Part shown: positions 9,631 to 18,834 of the stretch, in pieces
Layout: every line of letters starts with the position of its first letter
How positions within the stretch are numbered: the first letter of the stretch is position 1
Assembly: GCF_900184735.1 (NCBI RefSeq)
Contig: NZ_LT855386.1
Span: 124,001 to 188,000, forward strand
Direction of reading: 5' to 3'
DNA from: Paucisalibacillus globulus
GTDB lineage: Bacteria; Bacillota; Bacilli; Bacillales; Amphibacillaceae
Length of the DNA stretch: 64,000 bases
The notes under the pieces: model-generated
Told to the model about the DNA's origin: nothing
The model's database searches: none
The model's input: the letters and a program-made list of their open reading frames with translations, nothing else
Program-made: the position numbers and the translations under genes

Positions 9631-10619
9631 TGTTCAACTCCTCCCTTTATTTCTTCCAACACCTGTACAGAAAGTTTATTTTTGTATTTTCCAGGTTGAA
9701 TATGGAATTTAGGTTCATCATTTATCTTTAAAAGTAAAGGTTTCTCTATTGGTTGTTCTAAAGCTATTACGTCATCTGAACGTAAATTTAAAAATTGCTC
9801 AATACTGATGAATGTTTCACCTAGTATTGCCTTTGCATCGACATGTACCTTTTCAATACTTTCCGCTAGCTTTTCAGCTGCCTCTGGGTCACGTTTTTTA
9901 GCAGAGGTTTGCATCCAGTATTGGACAGAAAGTCTTGATATTATAGGTTCTAATACGATATGCGGAATACAAATATTTATCATACCACTCACTTCACCAA
10001 TGGCTGTGTTAAATGACACAACAACAACCGTCTCATTTGGGGAGACCATCTGTAAAAATTGTGGATTGATTTCCATTTCATCTAATTCTGGCTCGATTGA
10101 TATAAGTGAGGACCAGGCCTCTTTCAAGCTGATAGTAGTTTTTTCAAACAGTTGCGAGATTAGAATTGATTCAATCTCGGTTAATTTATCAATTTTATTA
10201 AATGAATCCCCTCTACCACCTAGTATTCGATCAAGCATACCATAGGCGATGTTTGGATTTACTTCCATAATGATTTTCCCGTCTAATGGTGCAACATTAT
10301 AGATATTCAAGACTGTCACTTTAGGTATGGACCTAATGAATTCTTCATATGGAATCTGGTCGACAGATGCAACCGTAATATTTACATACGTTCTAAGTTG
10401 GGAAGAAAATAAGGTAGTTAAGCTCCGCGCAAAATTTTCATGAATTCTACCTATACTTCGAATTTGATCTTTTGAAAACCTTAGAGCACGTTTAAAATCA
10501 TAAACACGAACCCTTTTTTCATTTTCTTCTTTTTTTAATTCTTCTGCATCCATATCTCCAGTTGTTAATGCTGACAAAAGGGCGTCGATTTCATTTTGCG
10601 ATAGAACTTCATCTGCCAA
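9627..10619 (-). CDS. fliM: Flagellar motor switch protein FliM
   Basis: Motor-switch protein of the C ring, 330 residues. The CheY-P-binding peptide VLSQNEIDALLSAL is at residues 4-17; then come the CheC-like middle domain (GRIHENFARSL motif, GGRGDSF loop) and a C-terminal SpoA domain that pairs with FliY. It follows fliL by 33 bp and overlaps fliY by 4 bp. Confidence 0.98.
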   Translation of the reverse strand: MADEVLSQNEIDALLSALTTGDMDAEELKKEENEKRVRVYDFKRALRFSKDQIRSIGRIHENFARSLTTLFSSQLRTYVNITVASVDQIPYEEFIRSIPKVTVLNIYNVAPLDGKIIMEVNPNIAYGMLDRILGGRGDSFNKIDKLTEIESILISQLFEKTTISLKEAWSSLISIEPELDEMEINPQFLQMVSPNETVVVVSFNTAIGEVSGMINICIPHIVLEPIISRLSVQYWMQTSAKKRDPEAAEKLAESIEKVHVDAKAILGETFISIEQFLNLRSDDVIALEQPIEKPLLLKINDEPKFHIQPGKYKNKLSVQVLEEIKGGVEQ

Positions 10620-10652
10620 GATTTACTCACCTCCAAACAGGAGTAATTAAAT

Positions 10653-11072
10653 TTACTGTAAGATTTTACTAATTGTATACACATCGATAATAGAACCCTC
10701 TGTCATCACTTTATTGAGTTCAACTTTTAGGATATCTTCAACATTAGAAAGCCCAGATTTAAAGGCTTCTTCATCCATTGTTGCTAATTCTTTAATTAAA
10801 ATGTTTTTCACTTGAAATTCACGTTTTGCAATCTCTTGTTTTGCGTCTTTGCTATCAGTTACGATTTGGAACTGAATACGAACAAAACTTCCATCACTTA
10901 AATCAGTAGTAATCTCTGGAGTTTGATATGAATATTCGATAATTTCATCAATAGATGGTTCCCCGTTATCATTCTTCTTATCTAAGACATTAAGAATGAT
11001 GACAGCTGCTACAGCACCAATTAAAACGATAATTAATAAAGACAAAAGCGTGATTTTTAAAAATTTATTCAC
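10653..11072 (-). CDS. fliL: Flagellar basal-body-associated protein FliL
   Basis: Single-pass membrane protein at the stator-basal body interface, 139 residues. A GTG start at 11072 ([10 protein letters not shown]) is chosen because an AGGTGGGG ribosome binding site lies 7 bp upstream; a GTG at 11090 would put that site inside the gene. There is one transmembrane helix (about residues 7-28) and an extracytoplasmic stomatin-like domain. The ribosome binding site lies inside the 3' end of swrD, so the genes overlap slightly. Confidence 0.93.
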   Translation of the reverse strand: MNKFLKITLLSLLIIVLIGAVAAVIILNVLDKKNDNGEPSIDEIIEYSYQTPEITTDLSDGSFVRIQFQIVTDSKDAKQEIAKREFQVKNILIKELATMDEEAFKSGLSNVEDILKVELNKVMTEGSIIDVYTISKILQ

Positions 11073-11283
11073 TTGAATTCCCCACCTCACTTAGTGAATG
11101 TACAATCCCTATTCGTTGATAGAAAGAAGTTATGAGTTGAACTACTTCGGTCTCTGGTTCTTTGACAACTACTTTCTTACCATTTAATAGAGTTATAGTA
11201 GTATCTGGGTATGATTGTATTTGCTCAATCATAAATGCGTTTATAGTAAATGAAGCACCGTTTAAACGTGTAAGTTTAATCAT
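11065..11283 (-). CDS. swrD: Swarming motility protein SwrD (FlbD family)
   Basis: Small FlbD-family protein of 72 residues starting MIKLTRLNG. In B. subtilis, SwrD raises flagellar motor torque and is needed for swarming. It is recognised by the family pattern ([17 protein letters not shown]) and its position between flgE and fliL. A 9-bp perfect hairpin separates it from flgE. Confidence 0.92.
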   Translation of the reverse strand: MIKLTRLNGASFTINAFMIEQIQSYPDTTITLLNGKKVVVKEPETEVVQLITSFYQRIGIVHSLSEVGNSSE

Positions 11284-11295
11284 AAATGGGAAGAA

Positions 11296-11332
11296 GATGT
11301 CTCAGTGGCATGAGGAATCGCCCTGAGACATC
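11296..11332 (-). other. Intercistronic hairpin between flgE and swrD
   Basis: A perfect 9-bp inverted repeat, GATGTCTCA (11324..11332 and 11296..11304 on the minus strand), is extended by a GGC/GCC pair. It stands immediately after the flgE stop codon. No U-tract follows, so it is unlikely to be an intrinsic terminator; it may stabilise the abundant hook mRNA. The role is inferred. Confidence 0.6.
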
Positions 11333-11346
11333 AACCTACCTCCTTA

Positions 11347-12483
11347 TTATCGTTTTAAGTTTACAAGTTCCTGTAGAATTTCATCTGATGTTGTGATGAT
11401 TCTAGTATTAGCTTGGAATCCACGTTGAGCAGTAATCATTTCAGTAAATTCTTCCGCAAGGTCCACGTTAGACATTTCTAATGCACCACTTACGATAGAA
11501 GCACCTTCTGACTCAGGGATCACTAATCCTGTGTATCCTGCGTTAGTACTATTTAAGAATAAGTTGCTACCTGATTTCTGAAGACCAGCTGGATTTGAAA
11601 AGTTCGCAATTGCAATTTGACCTGCAATTTGTGTATTACCATTTTCATCAACATAGTTTACTATTCCGTTTGTTTGGACACTAAAGCTCTGTGCGTTTGC
11701 AGGAATATTGATAGGACTTGTTAAGTTGTAATTGATATCGGAAATTTCAATTGGTTCAGCTGTAGCATTTTCCCCTCCGAATTCAGTTGGTAATTGTACT
11801 GATACATTATCGTTTACATCCGTCGTAACAACAACTTCGTAAGTCTCATAACCATTCGTCATAGAATATCTCTCGATTCGCTCACCATTAGGTCCAGTTT
11901 CAACGGTAGGAGCTGCTACATTTTCATCCGAGATTCCTTGACCATTAGAATTTACAAGATTAATAGATGTTACACCGTTTACAGTTCCAATGGTTACATA
12001 ATTACCAGTAGAATCCTCTGCTAGAATCCCTGTCCCTTCAACCTTGGCAAATCCCATTAAGTATAAACCCTGTGGATTAACAATATTACCTTGCTCATCT
12101 AGGTAAAAGTTACCCGAGCGAGTATAGGAAACATTCGAATTTTCAAGACTACCTGGTACCAGGTCACTTGCTACTACAAACATACCGTCGCCCTCTAAAG
12201 CAAAGTCTAACGGATTATTAGTAGTCTGACGGAAACCTTGGGTATGAATATTATCAATAGATCCTAATTGTGAACCTAAACCAACCTGTGCTGGGTTAAC
12301 CCCACCACGAGTTGCAGTTGGGCCTTGAGCACCTGATGTCATTTGACTCATCATATCCTGAAAAGTTACTCGGCCTTTCTTAAAGCCAGAAGTATTGACA
12401 TTGGCAATATTATTACCAATAACATCTAATTTTGTTTGGAAGTTTTTCATTCCAGAAATACCTGCATACATTGAACGTAGCAT
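11347..12483 (-). CDS. flgE: Flagellar hook protein FlgE
   Basis: Structural protein of the flagellar hook, 378 residues (the B. subtilis gene was first called flgG). The N-terminal MLRSMYAGISGMKNFQTKLDVIGNNIANVNTSG-type rod/hook signature (seen as MKNFQTKLDVIGNNIANV from residue 12) and the C-terminal EFTEMITAQRGFQANTRIIT coiled-coil signature are both present. Between them is a beta-rich surface domain with many Asn, Thr and Gly residues. It follows the flgD and TIGR02530 genes. Confidence 0.97.
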   Translation of the reverse strand: MLRSMYAGISGMKNFQTKLDVIGNNIANVNTSGFKKGRVTFQDMMSQMTSGAQGPTATRGGVNPAQVGLGSQLGSIDNIHTQGFRQTTNNPLDFALEGDGMFVVASDLVPGSLENSNVSYTRSGNFYLDEQGNIVNPQGLYLMGFAKVEGTGILAEDSTGNYVTIGTVNGVTSINLVNSNGQGISDENVAAPTVETGPNGERIERYSMTNGYETYEVVVTTDVNDNVSVQLPTEFGGENATAEPIEISDINYNLTSPINIPANAQSFSVQTNGIVNYVDENGNTQIAGQIAIANFSNPAGLQKSGSNLFLNSTNAGYTGLVIPESEGASIVSGALEMSNVDLAEEFTEMITAQRGFQANTRIITTSDEILQELVNLKR

Positions 12484-12557
12484 ATTTATTCTCCCCTTTT
12501 TGGTTGTATGTGCTGTATCAGTCAGTCAACAGCTTTGGCCTCCCAATTGGGTCCAGC

Positions 12558-12932
12558 CTATTCGTTAATTAAAATGGTTCCATTAATATTGGTAAAAATT
12601 CTGTTAGAAGCTTCTTCTAGATTCATTGCAGTAACTACCGTGTTGTTTTTTGCACTAACAAGTAACGCTGCATTGTTCATTACTACAAGAGAGTCAATAA
12701 CACCCTTTTGTTTTGCTTCTGATACCTTGTCATTTATAAGTTGCCACTGTTGGTCATTTAAGTGAATGTTTCTTTCTTGTAATCGCTCACTCGCATGCTT
12801 ACTAACCTTTAGTTCCTGCTGCTCTTGTAACATCGTTTTAAAGTCAAGGCTAGTATTTGCAGTCTTTATATTTTGCTTAGTTGGGAACTGTAACGCATGT
12901 TGTCTAGGTACCTGATGGATTCGATGATCCAT
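12558..12932 (-). CDS. TIGR02530-family flagellar operon protein
   Basis: Soluble protein of 124 residues with the pattern of the TIGR02530 flagellar-operon family (SKHASERLQERNIHLNDQQW, VMNNAALLVSAKNNTVVTAM, IFTNINGTILI). Members are encoded between flgD and flgE in several Firmicutes; their role is not established. An ATG at 12932 is chosen because an AAAGGA site lies about 10 bp upstream; a GTG 9 bp further upstream would be too close to that site. As I recall the B. subtilis operon, this gene is not normally annotated there. Confidence 0.85.
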   Translation of the reverse strand: MDHRIHQVPRQHALQFPTKQNIKTANTSLDFKTMLQEQQELKVSKHASERLQERNIHLNDQQWQLINDKVSEAKQKGVIDSLVVMNNAALLVSAKNNTVVTAMNLEEASNRIFTNINGTILINE

Positions 12933-12965
12933 AAATTTCACGTCCTTTTTCAGATACTATTCAGT

Positions 12966-13439
12966 CTAGTTTTGATTGTCATTAGAGTCTTCTTCAGTTT
13001 TCTTTTCACTCGCCCTTGCCTCAAGTATTAAGTCTGCATATACACTGTCTCCATTAGTCAATTCTAGTACCGCATAACCATTACGCTGACTTACCGATAC
13101 TACCTCACTTGAAAGGACTTCTGACAATTCACCAGTCTCTTCATCCATAGTTTGGTAGGATACCGTTTTACCAATCATATGGCTGTACTGAATAATAGGA
13201 TTTAATTGTTGATTACTTACCAAATTATTTATTGCGGTAGACATATTCATTACTTGTTCTAGTGAAGAAAACTGAGCAAGTTGTGAAATAAATTCGCGAT
13301 CTTCCATTGGGTTCGTTGGGTCTTGATGTTGAATTTGGGTCATTAATATTTTTAAAAAATCATCTTTACCTAGTTCATTACTAGGAACTCTTGTTTTAGT
13401 TTGATTTTTTAAGTATAGCGATGGATCAATTGTAGTCAT
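12966..13439 (-). CDS. flgD: Flagellar hook assembly (scaffolding) protein FlgD
   Basis: Hook cap protein on which FlgE polymerises; 157 residues. The conserved N-terminal block LGKDDFLKILMTQIQHQDPTNPMEDREFISQLAQFSSLEQ (read in pieces from about residue 23) is the FlgD signature. The C-terminal part is short, as in Bacillus FlgD, and ends in a charged tail. It lies 8 bp after fliK. Confidence 0.97.
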   Translation of the reverse strand: MTTIDPSLYLKNQTKTRVPSNELGKDDFLKILMTQIQHQDPTNPMEDREFISQLAQFSSLEQVMNMSTAINNLVSNQQLNPIIQYSHMIGKTVSYQTMDEETGELSEVLSSEVVSVSQRNGYAVLELTNGDSVYADLILEARASEKKTEEDSNDNQN

Positions 13440-13447
13440 TATTACAC

Positions 13448-14683
13448 CTACACTTTCACGTTTTGAAGCAATTCATCTAGATGTGCTTCAAAATCACTCT
13501 CATTAGAATTATTTCCTTGTTGATTCGTTTCATCTGATTGACTTTGACTTTGATTTTGGTCTTGGCTATGAAGTGATTGTTCATCACTGTCTTTAGTTTG
13601 ATTCTGAGTTTGACCTGCACCTAAATCCTGTCTCTCAATAACTACTTGTTGGGGTGAAAACATATGCCTTAGCTGGTTGATGTTCGATTCTAGCATTTCT
13701 TTAGCAGCTTGTGAGGTTACCACTATTTTCACCGTCATCTCACCATTAATTTCTGTCAAACGAACCATCATTTCTCCTAAATTATCAGGTCGTAATGCAA
13801 TTGATAATTGGTTTACCCCGTTAGGCATGGATAAGAACTTACTTGTTTTCATTACTTGTTGAAATTGTTCAATCAGCTGACTCTCTACAGCCCCTGGATT
13901 TTGATTTTGATTAACATAAATGACGTATTGTTCTAACTTTGGCATTGGTACATTAGTTTGAATGTTTATATGTTGAACTGATGTTGTACTATCATTTCTA
14001 GACTGATTTTGAAGTGCGTGCTCCATCCACTTGACCACATCCTTAGATGTTACTTCGGATTCACTTTGATAATGTTGCCTAGAAGTTAATTTACTACGAT
14101 TCTGGTAGGATAATAGGATCTCATTCCAAGTTTGATTGACCTTCAGACTCGTCGATTCTACACCTTCTTGAATTTCACTAGCATGAATTAACTTGTTCTC
14201 CAATCCAGTCCACTGCTTTAATAGTTCAAGTATCTTAGGAGCTACTTTTCGAATATCGTCCTGATTGTTTATTTCCGATAGAAGACTTTCAAACTTTGAC
14301 ATAATGTTTGCTAGTTGTTGCTTAATGGCACCAAATGACTCTGCATCTAGCTGCTTAATACCCTGTACTGATTGCAATTCTGCTAAAATTGCGGGATTTA
14401 CCACAACACCATCAGCAAACATTTGTTCCAAATTAGGTTCTAACATCTCTTCACTAGAGGTAAGCTCTGCTAACCTGGTGTCTTCACTAATCCCTGAAAG
14501 TAATTCTAACAATTTGTTTAAATTACCTGAATTAGCTATTAGATCTTCATTTATTCCCATTCCCTGTTGTTGTAGTACTTGTGAAAACGGAATTGATGTC
14601 TCTCCATTTTGCATTTTAACCTTCAAGGAAGTATTTTTATCACCAACTAACGGAGATGGAACAAACATTCCTATCGCATTCAT
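13448..14683 (-). CDS. fliK: Flagellar hook-length control protein FliK
   Basis: Secreted molecular ruler that sets hook length and triggers the FlhB switch; 411 residues. An ATG at 14683 with GGGAGGTG 6 bp upstream is used; a TTG 18 bp upstream would include that site. The divergent N-terminal ruler is followed by a conserved C-terminal domain (LSIALRPDNLGEMMVRLTEI) and a Gln/Ser-rich tail. Sequence conservation is low outside the C-terminal domain, as is typical. Confidence 0.94.
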   Translation of the reverse strand: MNAIGMFVPSPLVGDKNTSLKVKMQNGETSIPFSQVLQQQGMGINEDLIANSGNLNKLLELLSGISEDTRLAELTSSEEMLEPNLEQMFADGVVVNPAILAELQSVQGIKQLDAESFGAIKQQLANIMSKFESLLSEINNQDDIRKVAPKILELLKQWTGLENKLIHASEIQEGVESTSLKVNQTWNEILLSYQNRSKLTSRQHYQSESEVTSKDVVKWMEHALQNQSRNDSTTSVQHINIQTNVPMPKLEQYVIYVNQNQNPGAVESQLIEQFQQVMKTSKFLSMPNGVNQLSIALRPDNLGEMMVRLTEINGEMTVKIVVTSQAAKEMLESNINQLRHMFSPQQVVIERQDLGAGQTQNQTKDSDEQSLHSQDQNQSQSQSDETNQQGNNSNESDFEAHLDELLQNVKV

Positions 14684-14714
14684 TTTTTCACCTCCCTTCA
14701 AATGTTAATTCACT

Positions 14715-15302
14715 CTAATCTGAATCGATAAATCGCTTTGTAATAATCGCTGCCTTTTCTGGATTCATGCTTTCCATAACTAGACCACGATCTTGATTTG
14801 ACATTTCACTTAAAATAAGAAATGCAGCTTCTGTATCAAGTTGCTCTAATATCAATGCAGCTTGCTCATTTTTCATTTTTGTAAATGAGCTCGAAATCTC
14901 TTTAACTGTTTTTTCTGTTTCTTGTTCATCTGGACTTTGTCGAGCTACATTTAAATCTCTTTCAAGCTTTGTAATTTGTTGTTCTAATCTTTCAATTGTT
15001 CCTTCAAGATTTAACTTTTCTTGGCTAAGTTTTTCAATTTCTGTATCTTTTGCATCAATTCTTTCTTGAACACTTTTCTCTTTTTCCAATTCTCTTGCCT
15101 CATCGTCTGTCGTAATAATGGAAGAAAGTACAGGGATATTATTCCCTGTTTTCTTTGCCCAATCTACTACGTCAACTCCAACCACTGCGAACACGATTAT
15201 TGTTAATGTTATTGCAATAATTACCGGAATAACGATGGCAAATAAGAACCATACAAATGGATTCATTTTTTCTTTTTCTTCTATTAATCTTTGTTTTGCC
15301 AT
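14715..15302 (-). CDS. ylxF: MotE-family flagellar protein YlxF
   Basis: Membrane-anchored coiled-coil protein, 195 residues. There is one transmembrane helix near residues 13-40, then a long coiled coil (about 60-130), then a MgtE N-terminal-like domain (AALILEQLDTEAAFLILSEM, ERGL-type repeats seen here as DRGLVMESMNPEKAA). MotE-type proteins chaperone MotC in rhizobia; the Bacillus role is not settled. It lies between fliJ and fliK, as in B. subtilis. Confidence 0.9.
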   Translation of the reverse strand: MAKQRLIEEKEKMNPFVWFLFAIVIPVIIAITLTIIVFAVVGVDVVDWAKKTGNNIPVLSSIITTDDEARELEKEKSVQERIDAKDTEIEKLSQEKLNLEGTIERLEQQITKLERDLNVARQSPDEQETEKTVKEISSSFTKMKNEQAALILEQLDTEAAFLILSEMSNQDRGLVMESMNPEKAAIITKRFIDSD

Positions 15303-15315
15303 TTAAACTCACCTA

Positions 15316-15756
15316 TTATTTGTGACTAAGATATTGTTGAATGGATACTTCATTCATGAAGGACTCTTCTACTTTTTTCACTTTTTCTAGTAGTTCGCTT
15401 GTTCGAAACTCGATAATTTTTTCAAACTTTTTCGTTTCAACATGTGCATCGGATAATACTTGTTGTTTCATTTCCATATTACTTCTCGCATAGCTTACTT
15501 TGCCTTGGAGTTCCGCAACTTTTCTTTCTAATGACTCTATATAAGCAAGTTGATCCTGAATAAAATTCAAATGCATATTTGAAGTAAGTCCTTGTTCATA
15601 AGACGATTCGGCCGCTTCTTTTTTTCGCAGTAAATCGAGAAGTTCGGTAGCAACCTCTTCAAACACATCAACTGATTTACGATAGGCAAGCTGGGCATCC
15701 TGTTTTTCTTTTTCCCGAATATCAAGAATTTTTGTTAAAACTGCAGTCCCTGCCAT
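15316..15756 (-). CDS. fliJ: Flagellar export chaperone FliJ
   Basis: All-helical coiled-coil protein of 146 residues that forms the central stalk of the FliI ATPase ring and escorts chaperones to FlhA. Heptad patterning runs through most of the length, and the gene follows the fliI stop by 2 bp. FliJ sequences are poorly conserved, so the call rests on position, size and coiled-coil character. Confidence 0.93.
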   Translation of the reverse strand: MAGTAVLTKILDIREKEKQDAQLAYRKSVDVFEEVATELLDLLRKKEAAESSYEQGLTSNMHLNFIQDQLAYIESLERKVAELQGKVSYARSNMEMKQQVLSDAHVETKKFEKIIEFRTSELLEKVKKVEESFMNEVSIQQYLSHK

Positions 15757-15758
15757 AA

Positions 15759-17078
15759 TTAACTACCTCCATTAAGTACCCTGTTCAAATGTTCTACTGA
15801 CTCTTCCAGAGTTACTTTTTCGAGAACACTTTGTTTTAGAAAGGTTTGAAGCTTCGGTTGGTAAAGAATTGCCTTATCAATTTCATGATCTGTCCCACGT
15901 TTATAAGCACCGATTTGAATCAAATCTTTATTATCCTCATATTTTGCTAGAAGAGCTCTAGCTTGTTGAGCGGAGTCTAAATGTTCAGTAGTCACGATTT
16001 GATTCATGACCCTACTAATGGACTTCAAGATATTTATTGCTGGATATTGACCTTGCTCTGCAAGTTTTCTATCCATTACAAAGTGTCCATCTAATATTCC
16101 TCGAACGGTATCAGCAATTGGCTCATTCATATCATCTCCGTCCACCAATACCGTGTAAAATGCTGTAATTGCCCCATATTTATTTGTACCAGTACGTTCC
16201 AATAGTTTAGGCAAAATAGAAAAAACAGAAGGGGTGTACCCTTTAGTTGTTGGTGGTTCACCTGTTGCTAGTCCAACTTCTCTTTGAGCCATAGCAACGC
16301 GAGTCACAGAATCCATCATGAGATTAACGTTATAGCCTAAGTCTCGGAAGTACTCAGAAATAGCAGTTGCTGTGTAAGCACCTTTAATCCTCATTAAAGC
16401 AGGTTGATCTGAGGTTGCAACAACAACAATCGATTTCTTTAATCCCTCTTCACCAAGGTCCTTTTCGATAAACTCACGAACTTCTCTTCCGCGCTCACCA
16501 ATTAATGCAATAACATTTATATCAGCTTTACTATTTCTAGCAATCATCCCTAGTAGAGTACTTTTCCCTACACCACTTCCTGCAAACAACCCAATGCGCT
16601 GTCCTCTTCCTACGGTCAACATTGAATCGATTGCTTTTACTCCAACTTGAATCGGTTCGGATATGGTTGGACGTGCCATAGGATTAGGTGGGGATTGTTC
16701 CGTTAAATAATTTGATAATCCTTTTGGCAATTCAGAGCCGTCTAGTGGCCTGCCTAATGAATCAATCACATTACCTATTAAACTTCGACCAACTTTAACA
16801 GTTAAAGGTTTTCCAGTAGATTCTACAAGACAACCTGGTCCGATTTCTGCAACCTCGTTATAAGGCATTAAAATGATATTTTCATTACTAAATCCTACTA
16901 CCTCTGCTAGAACAGGTTGTTTATTTCGGTTTAAAGTTGGATGGATATAGCAAACTTCACCAATATTTGCAGCTGGTCCAATTGACTCAATCATAATCCC
17001 AACAACACGTTGTACTTTCCCATAACGTTTATAGAGATCTACATCTTGGATTGCGGTTAGGTATTTCGATAGTTTCAT
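15759..17078 (-). CDS. fliI: Flagellar export ATPase FliI
   Basis: F1-beta-like ATPase that powers entry of substrates to the export gate; 439 residues. Walker A AGSGVGKS is at residues 166-173; Walker B lies in LMMDSVTR, and GERGREV and the GEPPTTKGYTPSVF loop are typical of the FliI/YscN branch. Its start overlaps the fliH stop (ATGA-type overlap at 17075..17078). Confidence 0.98.
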   Translation of the reverse strand: MKLSKYLTAIQDVDLYKRYGKVQRVVGIMIESIGPAANIGEVCYIHPTLNRNKQPVLAEVVGFSNENIILMPYNEVAEIGPGCLVESTGKPLTVKVGRSLIGNVIDSLGRPLDGSELPKGLSNYLTEQSPPNPMARPTISEPIQVGVKAIDSMLTVGRGQRIGLFAGSGVGKSTLLGMIARNSKADINVIALIGERGREVREFIEKDLGEEGLKKSIVVVATSDQPALMRIKGAYTATAISEYFRDLGYNVNLMMDSVTRVAMAQREVGLATGEPPTTKGYTPSVFSILPKLLERTGTNKYGAITAFYTVLVDGDDMNEPIADTVRGILDGHFVMDRKLAEQGQYPAINILKSISRVMNQIVTTEHLDSAQQARALLAKYEDNKDLIQIGAYKRGTDHEIDKAILYQPKLQTFLKQSVLEKVTLEESVEHLNRVLNGGS

Positions 17079-17815
17079 TCTTTTGACTCCATTACAATTT
17101 CATGTAAAACCTGTTTTATCTGGTTTAATTGCGTATCGATGCTTGCATCAACTTTCCCAAATGGATGTTCTATAACACAGCTTCCTACATCTAATCTTTC
17201 ATTAATAAAAATAGAAAGGGTAGCTTTCGAATCAAGAACTTTTTCAAGTTCATTTTTTTGTGTTAATACATGCTCGTAATTGTCTGGATGTAAGAATATA
17301 GAGAGTTCTCTTTGATCCTTAATACTTAGAATTGCCTCTTTTACAATTGGCAAGAATGATTCAGGTCTATTTTCTAGTTCTAACTTCATTATTCTCTCTG
17401 CAATTTGAATAGCTAAATGCAATATAGTTTCTTCACTTTTATCAATGGTTGATTGATAATCCTTATTAGAAGCAGCTATGATAGTATTTGCTTGTTCAAT
17501 TAGATGTTTGTACTGTTCAAGACTTTCATCTCTACCTTTAGAAAAACCCTCACGAAAACCTTCTTCTTTTGCTTCTTCTACCAATTGATTCCGTTCCTGG
17601 ATCCAATTATCTTTTGCTACTTTTATTTGGTTTTCTGTTTCTTTAAGAAGCGTTTCCTGCTGATTTTTTACAAGTTCAAGCTCTTCCTTTGCCTCTTGTA
17701 TTCTATTTAAATCTTGTTGTAATTGGTTTTCATCATTTTCTTCGTAATCAGCTTTAGGCTGATAAACTGGTTTTAGTTGTATAACCCTTTTGTTTACAGG
17801 TTGAGTATCAGACAA
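17075..17815 (-). CDS. fliH: Flagellar assembly protein FliH
   Basis: Peripheral stalk protein that binds and restrains FliI; about 246 residues. A TTG start at 17815 (LSDTQPVNK) is preferred because GGAGGAG lies 9 bp upstream. That site and the start overlap the last codons of fliG. The N-terminal half is a long coiled coil (about residues 30-125, including a GFREGFSKGRDE motif), and the C-terminal part resembles the V/F-type stator domain. Other in-frame starts further upstream (to 17842) are possible. Confidence 0.92.
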   Translation of the reverse strand: MSDTQPVNKRVIQLKPVYQPKADYEENDENQLQQDLNRIQEAKEELELVKNQQETLLKETENQIKVAKDNWIQERNQLVEEAKEEGFREGFSKGRDESLEQYKHLIEQANTIIAASNKDYQSTIDKSEETILHLAIQIAERIMKLELENRPESFLPIVKEAILSIKDQRELSIFLHPDNYEHVLTQKNELEKVLDSKATLSIFINERLDVGSCVIEHPFGKVDASIDTQLNQIKQVLHEIVMESKE

Positions 17816-18821
17816 TGATATCGTCTCCTCCACCACGAGCAATTACAATCTCACCTATATCCTCAAGTCTTCTTATAATTGCTACTATTCGAGTTTGAGC
17901 TTCCTCTACATCACGAAGTCGAACAGGTCCCATGTATTCCATTTCATCCTTAAACGTTTCGGCCATACGTTGGGACATATTTTTGAAGACAATTTCCTTA
18001 ACTTCATCACTAGAAACTTTAAGTGCTAAGCGCAGATCTTCATTTTCCACTTCACGTATAACACGTTGTATGGCACGATTATCGAGAATCACAATATCCT
18101 CAAATACAAACATCCGCTTCTTAATCTCATCTGCTAGTTCTGGATCTTGTATTTCCAAAGCATCCAGAATAGTTCTCTCTGTGCTTCGGTCAACTCCGTT
18201 TAACACTTCTACAACGGTTTGAATTCCGCCAGTTTGGGTGTAGTCCTCAGCAAATGAAGATGAGATATTTCTCTCTAGTACTTCTTCAACCTGACTAATA
18301 ATCTCAGGTGATGTGGAATCCATCGTAGCGATTCGTTTCGCAATATCTGCTTGTAATTCCTGTGGTAGAGCAGATAAAATTTGTCCTGCTTGCTCCGGAT
18401 CCAAATACGATAATACTAGGGCAATCGTTTGGGGATGCTCGTTTTGTATAAAGTTTAATACCTGCTGCGGATCTGCTTTTCTCGCAAAGTCAAACGGCCT
18501 TACCTGTAATGAGGATGTCAACCGGTTAATGATATTGCTAGCTTCTTGCTCTCCGAATGCTTTTTCTAATACGGTTTTTGCATAACCGATACCACCTTGG
18601 GAGATATAATCTTGTGCAAGAGCTATCTGATGGAATTGTTCAAGTACATCTTCCTTCATGGAAGAATCAACTTTTTTAACAGATGAAATTTCTAAACTAA
18701 GCTTTTCAATTTCTTCCTCTGTTAGGTGCTTATAAACTTGCGCGGAGACATCAGGACCTAGAGAGATTAAGAGAATTGCAGCTTTTTGTTTACCAGTTAA
18801 TTGTGTTTGTTGCCTAGCCAT
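17808..18821 (-). CDS. fliG: Flagellar motor switch protein FliG
   Basis: C-ring protein that transmits torque from the stator; 337 residues. The N-terminal MS-ring-binding domain (GKQKAAILLISLGPDVSAQVYKHL), the middle domain with EHPQTIALVLSYL, and the C-terminal domain with the charged torque helix (VSSDEVKEIVFKNMSQRM) and the GPVRLRDVEEAQ motif are all present. It overlaps the proposed fliH start by 8 bp and follows fliF by 13 bp. Confidence 0.98.
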   Translation of the reverse strand: MARQQTQLTGKQKAAILLISLGPDVSAQVYKHLTEEEIEKLSLEISSVKKVDSSMKEDVLEQFHQIALAQDYISQGGIGYAKTVLEKAFGEQEASNIINRLTSSLQVRPFDFARKADPQQVLNFIQNEHPQTIALVLSYLDPEQAGQILSALPQELQADIAKRIATMDSTSPEIISQVEEVLERNISSSFAEDYTQTGGIQTVVEVLNGVDRSTERTILDALEIQDPELADEIKKRMFVFEDIVILDNRAIQRVIREVENEDLRLALKVSSDEVKEIVFKNMSQRMAETFKDEMEYMGPVRLRDVEEAQTRIVAIIRRLEDIGEIVIARGGGDDIIV

Positions 18822-18834
18822 TATTCAAAACCTC

